NCBI GenBank assembly: GCA_003225515.1
Contig: QIAK01000190.1
Span: 561-7,527, forward strand
Direction of reading: 5' to 3'
DNA length: 6,967 bases
From: Acidobacteriota bacterium
GTDB lineage: Bacteria; Acidobacteriota; Terriglobia; Terriglobales; Acidobacteriaceae
Shown piece after piece: positions 1-5,084 of this stretch. The number at the start of each line of letters is the position of its first letter. The stretch's first letter is position 1. A model generated the notes under the pieces. It did no database searches and was not told the DNA's origin. It saw nothing but the letters and a program-made list of their open reading frames with translations. A program made the position numbers and the translations under genes.

Positions 1-981
1 GTGACGCCGGATGGCGGCGTGCATCAGATGTTCACAATTTCCAATCGAACGGATGCGCCGGGTTGCACGACCGTAGTTCAACCTGACTTCACCAGCGCGC
101 AACAGAGCAACAACATTATTTTTCGGCAGACGACTCCAACGTTTGGCACGGGGCTGATTGAGCTGATTCAGGAAAACGATATTATTGCCAACAAGAATTC
201 CAATCTCGCGCGGAAGACCGGTCTAGGAATTTCAGGTCATCCGAACTATAGCGATGATGACGGCACCATCACGCGCTTTGGATGGAAGGCTCAGAATAAA
301 TCGCTGCTCTATTTCGCGGGTGAAGCTTATACCGTAGAAGAGGGCGTAAGCGACGAGGCGTTCCCCAGCGAGAACGACGAATCGATTCCAAGCTGCCTGC
401 CGCCTTTCCCGGTGCCACCCGGAACCAACAAGACCAAAGGTGTTCCTGACGATCGCAGCGATACCGGCGAAGCGCCGAAACTGCCGGTAAACTTTCCTGG
501 CGACCTGGAGCGCTTCTCGCTGTTCATGCGCTTCCTGGCGCCTCCGACTCCAGTCGCGCCGACCAAGTCGACTTCTGACGGTCTGGTGCAGTTCAATAAT
601 GTCGGTTGCAATATGTGCCACACTCAGTCGTTCACGACTCCAAAATCTACGATTGCAGCGTTGAGCAATGTGACCGCGAACCTGTACTCGGATCTGCTGG
701 TTCACGACATGGGGCCCGACAATGCGGATAACGTTCCTCAGGGCAACGCCACCGGAGATCAGTTCCGTACGGCGCCGCTATGGGGTGTCGGGCAGAGATA
801 CTTCTTCCTTCACGATGGGCGCACGCAGGATATCGTGCAGGCGATTGAACTTCACCGAAGCTTTGGCAACGGAATTTATCCGGACTCCGAAGCTAACAAA
901 GTCATCGACAATTTTGACAGCCTCGGGGTGAGCAACCCGCAAGGCCAGCAGGATTTAATCAACTTCCTGCGTTCGCTGTGA
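1..981 (+). CDS. DHOR-family (DUF1111) di-heme c-type cytochrome, 5'-truncated
   Basis: This is the C-terminal two-thirds (326 codons) of a di-heme oxidoreductase of the DHOR/DUF1111 family, relatives of MauG and bacterial cytochrome c peroxidase. Seen directly: a c-type heme motif CNMCH at residues 203-207, then the family hallmarks LLVHDMGP (H235, M237), FRTAPLWG and LHDGRT (H271). Alignment to the downstream paralog shows the first codon, GTG, lies in mid-domain (PDGGVHQ matches PDGTVHQ), so GTG is not a start. The N-terminal heme motif and export signal lie before the window. Two non-heme cysteines (C22, C132) are shared with the paralog. Family members are periplasmic or outer-membrane redox proteins; the physiological substrate is generally unknown and cannot be read from this sequence. 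The stop TGA is followed after 35 bases by the next gene with no terminator between, so the pair is probably one operon. Family call is firm; function is open. Confidence 0.93.
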   Translation: MTPDGGVHQMFTISNRTDAPGCTTVVQPDFTSAQQSNNIIFRQTTPTFGTGLIELIQENDIIANKNSNLARKTGLGISGHPNYSDDDGTITRFGWKAQNKSLLYFAGEAYTVEEGVSDEAFPSENDESIPSCLPPFPVPPGTNKTKGVPDDRSDTGEAPKLPVNFPGDLERFSLFMRFLAPPTPVAPTKSTSDGLVQFNNVGCNMCHTQSFTTPKSTIAALSNVTANLYSDLLVHDMGPDNADNVPQGNATGDQFRTAPLWGVGQRYFFLHDGRTQDIVQAIELHRSFGNGIYPDSEANKVIDNFDSLGVSNPQGQQDLINFLRSL

Positions 982-1004
982 GCTTTCGGGACACGACCAA
1001 GACC

Positions 1005-1013
1005 AAGGGGAAG
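1005..1013 (+). promoter_or_regulatory. Shine-Dalgarno of the second cytochrome gene
   Basis: The purine-rich stretch AAGGGGAAG lies just before the ATG at 1017, with six bases between the last G of GGGG and the start codon. It decides the start: the alternative in-frame GTG at 978, which overlaps the TGA of the upstream gene, has no such site in front of it. Confidence 0.7.
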
Positions 1014-1016
1014 AAT

Positions 1017-2465
1017 ATGTCATTGCGGGGAACTGATCTGCAGGCTCAATCGAAGACATGGAAGATGCTGCGAGTGATTCTGCCGGCGGCGTTGCTGCTG
1101 GCTGCATGCACCGCGGCCACAGCCTACCTTCCGAAGAAGGCAACGAAACTGGTCGCTTCTATGCGAGCCAACGCGAGCCTGGCTCCAACGGTGTCAGCGG
1201 TCGATCCCGGTCCACGGGCATTGCCCGCGAGTGCCGGCAGTTTCCTTTCAACATTGAGCGCGAACGAACAGCAGATTGAGCCCAGCCTGACAACGGAGTT
1301 TAACCGCACGCACGACGTCATCGTTACGTCTCCCACGGACGGTGGACTTGGCCCCCGATTCAATGAGAACTCTTGCGCCAGCTGCCACGCGTATCCCGCG
1401 GTGGGCGGTTCCAGTCCGCCGACGAATCCTCTGTTCTCGATCTACAACTTTAATGGTGCGAGCAACACGATGCCGTCGTTCATCACATCGAATGGCCCGA
1501 TTCTGGAAGCTCGCTTCATCAACCAGCCGGGAACGACCATTCCGGATGGCACGGTCCACCAACTTTTCACCATCAAGGGCCGCAGCGATGCCGGAAGTTG
1601 CAGCATTTCGCAGCCCGATTTTGCGACTGCGGCGTCGCAGGGCAATCTCGCGCTTCGACAGGTGCCTCCGACCTATGGCGATGGACTGATCGAGGTGATT
1701 CGAAATCTCGACATCGTCAGCAACATGAATTCGAACCAGACCATCAAGGCATCGCTGGGCATCAGCGGACATCCCATTTACAGCGGCAATGATGGCAGCA
1801 TTCAGCGGTTCGGATGGAAGGCCCAGGTTCGGTCGACCCTCCTGATGGCCGGTAACCAGATGAACGTGGAGATGGGCGTCACCAACGAAATATTCCCGAA
1901 TGAGATCGACCAGACGCCGGGATGCGTTCTGAATCCTGTGCCGGAGACGGTGACGAATTTCAACCCTAACATCCTGACCGAAATGTTCCCTGGTGATGCG
2001 GAACGCGCGGAGCACTTTACGCAGTGGCTCGCGCCGCCAACACCTGGACCCAGCAACAATTCCACAAAGAATGGAAAGACCCAGTTTACGAACGCGGGTT
2101 GCGTCTATTGCCACACCACGTCATTCACGACGCCGGCAACTTCCCGTCCCGCGCTCGGAAACATCACGATTAATTTGTATTCGGATCTGTTGGTGCACCA
2201 CATGGGTCCCGGTCTGGCGGACGGGTTGGCCCAGGGCAGTGCAGGTCCCGACGAGTTCAGGACCGCGCCGTTGTGGGGCATTGGACAGCGGCTCTGGTTC
2301 ATGCACGATGGCCGCACGAATAACATCGTGACAGCCATTGAAGACCATTACAGCCTGGGAAATGGCTCGTATCCAGCTTCGGAAGCGAATCAGAGCATTA
2401 CGAACTTCAACAACCTGAGTCCGAAGAACCAGCAGGATCTGGTGAATTTCCTGCGGCAGTTATAA
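1017..2465 (+). CDS. DHOR-family (DUF1111) di-heme c-type cytochrome, complete paralog
   Basis: This is a complete 482-residue di-heme oxidoreductase of the DHOR/DUF1111 family (COG3488-like). The N-terminus has a charged region (K13, K16, R19), a hydrophobic run at 20-30 and a lipobox-like LAAC with C31, so it is either an outer-membrane lipoprotein or a secreted protein cleaved near ATA (34-36). Heme site one is CASCH at 120-124, in the family context LGPRFNENSC before it and AVGG after it. Heme site two is CVYCH at 362-366. The C-terminal hallmarks FRTAPLWG and MHDGRT (H430) are present. The usual VHDMG reads VHHMG here (H394, H395, M396). Non-heme cysteines C195 and C303 match C22 and C132 of the upstream paralog. 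Over about 79 residues of the C-terminal part I count roughly two-thirds identity by hand. The start at ATG 1017 is chosen for its ribosome binding site; a GTG at 978 would add 13 residues. Probably co-transcribed with the upstream gene. Likely role: periplasmic electron transfer or peroxidase-like chemistry, partner unknown. Confidence 0.94.
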   Translation: MSLRGTDLQAQSKTWKMLRVILPAALLLAACTAATAYLPKKATKLVASMRANASLAPTVSAVDPGPRALPASAGSFLSTLSANEQQIEPSLTTEFNRTHDVIVTSPTDGGLGPRFNENSCASCHAYPAVGGSSPPTNPLFSIYNFNGASNTMPSFITSNGPILEARFINQPGTTIPDGTVHQLFTIKGRSDAGSCSISQPDFATAASQGNLALRQVPPTYGDGLIEVIRNLDIVSNMNSNQTIKASLGISGHPIYSGNDGSIQRFGWKAQVRSTLLMAGNQMNVEMGVTNEIFPNEIDQTPGCVLNPVPETVTNFNPNILTEMFPGDAERAEHFTQWLAPPTPGPSNNSTKNGKTQFTNAGCVYCHTTSFTTPATSRPALGNITINLYSDLLVHHMGPGLADGLAQGSAGPDEFRTAPLWGIGQRLWFMHDGRTNNIVTAIEDHYSLGNGSYPASEANQSITNFNNLSPKNQQDLVNFLRQL

Positions 2466-2509
2466 GCGCAGGAAGTTGCTTCGATCTTCAACTCAGGCAA
2501 GAATTAAAG

Positions 2510-2546
2510 GCGCCGCAATCAGGACTGATTGCGGCGCTTCTTTCTT
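2510..2546. terminator. Bidirectional intrinsic terminator between convergent genes
   Basis: A perfect 12-bp stem (GCGCCGCAATCA at 2510-2521 with TGATTGCGGCGC at 2526-2537) closes a GGAC loop. On the plus strand it is followed by TTCTTTCTT (2538-2546). On the minus strand it is followed by CTTTAATTCTT (about 2499-2509). It lies 44 bases after the cytochrome stop and 19 bases after the stop of the convergent membrane-protein gene, so it can serve both. Confidence 0.85.
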
Positions 2547-2556
2547 GTGCCGCTTG

Positions 2557-4893
2557 CTAGGGAGTGCTGGCGTCCTTGGCGCGTTGTTTGGCTTGCGCGG
2601 CGAGTGTGGAACGCCCTTGCGCCTCGTATAAGTCAGCCAAACCAAGCCACAGCCTGGAATCGCCGGGAGCCAACTTCACGGCTTCTTCCTGAAAACTTAC
2701 TGCCTGCGGCACGTCTCCTAACTGGTACCACGCCTTGGCGCGTCCGGTTGCGATGAGCGAATAGAATGTGGCGCCGAGGGATTCTCCTTCGGCGCCGAAC
2801 GGACTCGATGCCACAGCCCTGTCGAATGCTGCCAGTGCCGGTTCTGGCTCGCGCAGTTGCAGATCGGCTTGACCCAGCATCATCCACATTTCGTGCGGGC
2901 GCGAAGAGGATTCCGCGGATTGCCGGAAAACTTCAGCGGCTGCGCTGTAACGTTTCTGCGTCATGTAGAAGAGACCCAGGTCGAGCCAGGTTTCGTCATT
3001 GGGCTCGAGACGCAGGCTGGTGAGAAATTCTGCTTCGGCTTCCGTGGGGCGGCCCGATTGTTGCAGTACCAGCGCATGCAGGAGATGCAGACTGCCACTC
3101 TCGCCAAAAATAGATTGCGCACGATCCAGAGAGGCGAGCGCTTCGGGATAGCGCTCCAGGCTGTAGAGAACTCCGCCAGCGTTTGCCAGAAAGTTGAATA
3201 GCTCCGCCTTCGTTCTCGGCGATGCTGCGGCGTTTAGGCTGGATGGCGGATCAAAGGACACCTTTTCACAATCGATCTGTAAGCGGTCGAGCAACGCGGC
3301 TGTCTGAGAGGTGCTCCTCACAAAAATGGCGGAGACTTCATCCATGTAAACCGGACGCCATGACTTGCTGCGGCAAAAGGCATGGAGCTGCGGGAATAGC
3401 GTCATTCCCGCGTAGCGAGACAGTGGAACGAGAATTGTGTTGATGCCGCGCGCATCCGCTTCCTGCTGCCAGGCCGACGAGTCTGGTGGCTGTACGCTGA
3501 GGTTATATGCGCGAAAGAAAAGTTGCGGCCCGAACGGCAAGGCTCGGCCGTCGATGTAATCGCGGTACGCGGGAAATAAGCGCCACGTCAGATATCCGCC
3601 GACCGCATATGTGTTGAAGAGGTTGGCGGGCAACTTTTCGCGCTCCAGGAACTTTGCCGCGCGCTCAGGAAACCACCATGAGAGTCCGGTCCCGAACAGC
3701 GACAGCTGCGTGGATCGCATGTAGTAGCGATCGGAAATGAGATCCCATGAACGCGCGGTGGCCAGTGCGGAAAGCGCTGTGGTTGCGATCAGGACGGTTG
3801 CAATGATGAGTTGCGCTGGTCTGAGACTGAGTTGCAAGATTCCCGGCGGTTCTTTGCTGGAATGAGTGAGTTCGTCGAATAGGGTTCCGCCAACCACCAC
3901 TACCAGGCAGGCGAACAAACCCTGCATGCGTATATGTTGAATTGTGAAATATGCAGACGCGAGCAGGAGAAGCGCCTCTCCCCAGTGTTTGCGCCACGCT
4001 GCAATGCCAGCAGCCAATACAGCGACAAAGATGAGCCACCAGAAACAACTTTGTGGGTCGCGCCATTCGAGCGCCTGATGCAACCCGGCCCACGATGGAC
4101 GAATGTTTCCCCATTCAACAATCCATGCGTTGTGGAGGCCCTGCGCGCGCTGTTGTCGAAGTAATGCGACGTAAATCCATGGCCCCCAGGGATTGATAAG
4201 GGTCGCAGCCGCGGTGAGCGCCAGCCATGGCCACGATTTTCGCAATCGAGCGAGAGCGGGGGCGCGATGAGCGGAGAATAGGAGGCCGAAAACTTCCAGA
4301 ACAACGTACGTAATGCAGAGCGCGAGTCCGGCGACAAATCCCAAGTGCAGGTTGGCCCAGAACACCATGAGAATCGGAAGAAGCCACAGCCGGGAACGGC
4401 CACCGCGATAGTGCTGCCAGAGCAGCGTTAGAAATGCGGCGAACAGGATTGTGGTAAACATCTCGGCGCGCGGCTGAGTGCGGTTGGCAATGAGAGGCAC
4501 GGCAACAATGGCCAGAGCGGAGACATAGAAATTGTTGGGACGAAGCAGAGCAACCGTTCCTGCGCAGGCGATCGCGCCGAACCAGGACAGCAAACCGTAT
4601 CCTCCGGCAAGAAAGGCGAGATAGAAGATGATTCCCGACACAATGGGATACATCCACGGTTGTCCGGATGCAGTGTAGGAGAAGACATCCGTGGAAAAAA
4701 TATGATGATGTTGTACGACCCAGCGGCCCGTCGCAAGTTGCCAGCCCAGATCGAAGTCTTGCAGTGTGTGTAAGCCAGCGAGCAGCGCGTAGGTGAGTGC
4801 GACGAAGGCCAGGAACCTGCTCGAAATGTGCAGGACTCTGGTACGCGAACTTAGATCGGATCGGGCGCTGTTCTCAGATAGGCGGGTAGCCAT
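2557..4893 (-). CDS. Polytopic membrane protein, GT-C-like, with C-terminal TPR array
   Basis: This 778-residue protein has three parts. Residues about 27-380 hold roughly 10-12 hydrophobic segments. The first outer loop contains QDFDLGW (D46, D48), then GRW and FSYTASGQPW, an arrangement like the acidic first-loop motif of GT-C fold glycosyltransferases. Residues about 400-530 form a soluble region with NTYAVGGYLTW and DYIDGR, motifs I recall from large uncharacterised bacterial membrane proteins. Residues about 564-773 are helical TPR units, e.g. AGGVLYSLERYPEALASLDR, which usually bind protein partners. The glycan-transfer role is inferred and no substrate can be named. The start is ATG at 4893; a TTG at 4914 would add seven residues, and neither has a clear Shine-Dalgarno. 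The gene is convergent with the cytochrome pair, and lies downstream of the kelch gene on the same strand with a terminator-like hairpin between. An alternative reading is a non-enzymatic membrane scaffold. Confidence 0.85.
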   Translation of the reverse strand: MATRLSENSARSDLSSRTRVLHISSRFLAFVALTYALLAGLHTLQDFDLGWQLATGRWVVQHHHIFSTDVFSYTASGQPWMYPIVSGIIFYLAFLAGGYGLLSWFGAIACAGTVALLRPNNFYVSALAIVAVPLIANRTQPRAEMFTTILFAAFLTLLWQHYRGGRSRLWLLPILMVFWANLHLGFVAGLALCITYVVLEVFGLLFSAHRAPALARLRKSWPWLALTAAATLINPWGPWIYVALLRQQRAQGLHNAWIVEWGNIRPSWAGLHQALEWRDPQSCFWWLIFVAVLAAGIAAWRKHWGEALLLLASAYFTIQHIRMQGLFACLVVVVGGTLFDELTHSSKEPPGILQLSLRPAQLIIATVLIATTALSALATARSWDLISDRYYMRSTQLSLFGTGLSWWFPERAAKFLEREKLPANLFNTYAVGGYLTWRLFPAYRDYIDGRALPFGPQLFFRAYNLSVQPPDSSAWQQEADARGINTILVPLSRYAGMTLFPQLHAFCRSKSWRPVYMDEVSAIFVRSTSQTAALLDRLQIDCEKVSFDPPSSLNAAASPRTKAELFNFLANAGGVLYSLERYPEALASLDRAQSIFGESGSLHLLHALVLQQSGRPTEAEAEFLTSLRLEPNDETWLDLGLFYMTQKRYSAAAEVFRQSAESSSRPHEMWMMLGQADLQLREPEPALAAFDRAVASSPFGAEGESLGATFYSLIATGRAKAWYQLGDVPQAVSFQEEAVKLAPGDSRLWLGLADLYEAQGRSTLAAQAKQRAKDASTP

Positions 4894-5016
4894 TCGGCAG
4901 GGAAGTCGTCCCAACGAAAATTAGGAATGCGTGCGCGGTCACGAAATTCTGTCCAGCACTCGCGCAAGCCCCCAGAATCATACAATAGCGTGGGCTCCAG
5001 GCCTGCAAAGCTAATT

Positions 5017-5062
5017 CAAAAAGAGAACGGCGGGATGGCGAGGCCGTTACGAAGCCCCGCCC
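5017..5062 (-). terminator. Intrinsic terminator after the kelch gene
   Basis: Read on the minus strand, GGCGGG (5061-5056) pairs with CCCGCC (5034-5029), followed by GTTCTCTTTTTG. An alternative inner stem pairs GCGGGGC with GCCTCGC using one G-U pair. It begins 23 bases past the kelch stop and suggests that the membrane-protein gene downstream is a separate transcription unit. The remaining spacer to that gene (4894-5016) holds no site I can name with confidence. Confidence 0.65.
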
Positions 5063-5084
5063 TTTCCAAAATTAGTTTCTAAAA

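Noticed and set aside
978..1016. GTG start at 978 overlapping the TGA of the first cytochrome gene (GTGA), suggesting translational coupling
   Set aside because: No ribosome binding site precedes it. The ATG at 1017 has AAGGGGAAG at good spacing and gives a normal export signal.
1248..2114. Long open frame on the minus strand (288 codons) opposite the second cytochrome
   Set aside because: Its product is rich in Arg and low in recognisable pattern, typical of an antisense shadow. The plus strand encodes a clear family protein across the whole stretch.
4978..4983. TATGAT on the minus strand as a -10 box for the membrane-protein gene
   Set aside because: The nearest -35-like hexamer (TTGCAG) is 20 bases away, too far for a confident sigma-70 promoter. 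A single hexamer is not enough.
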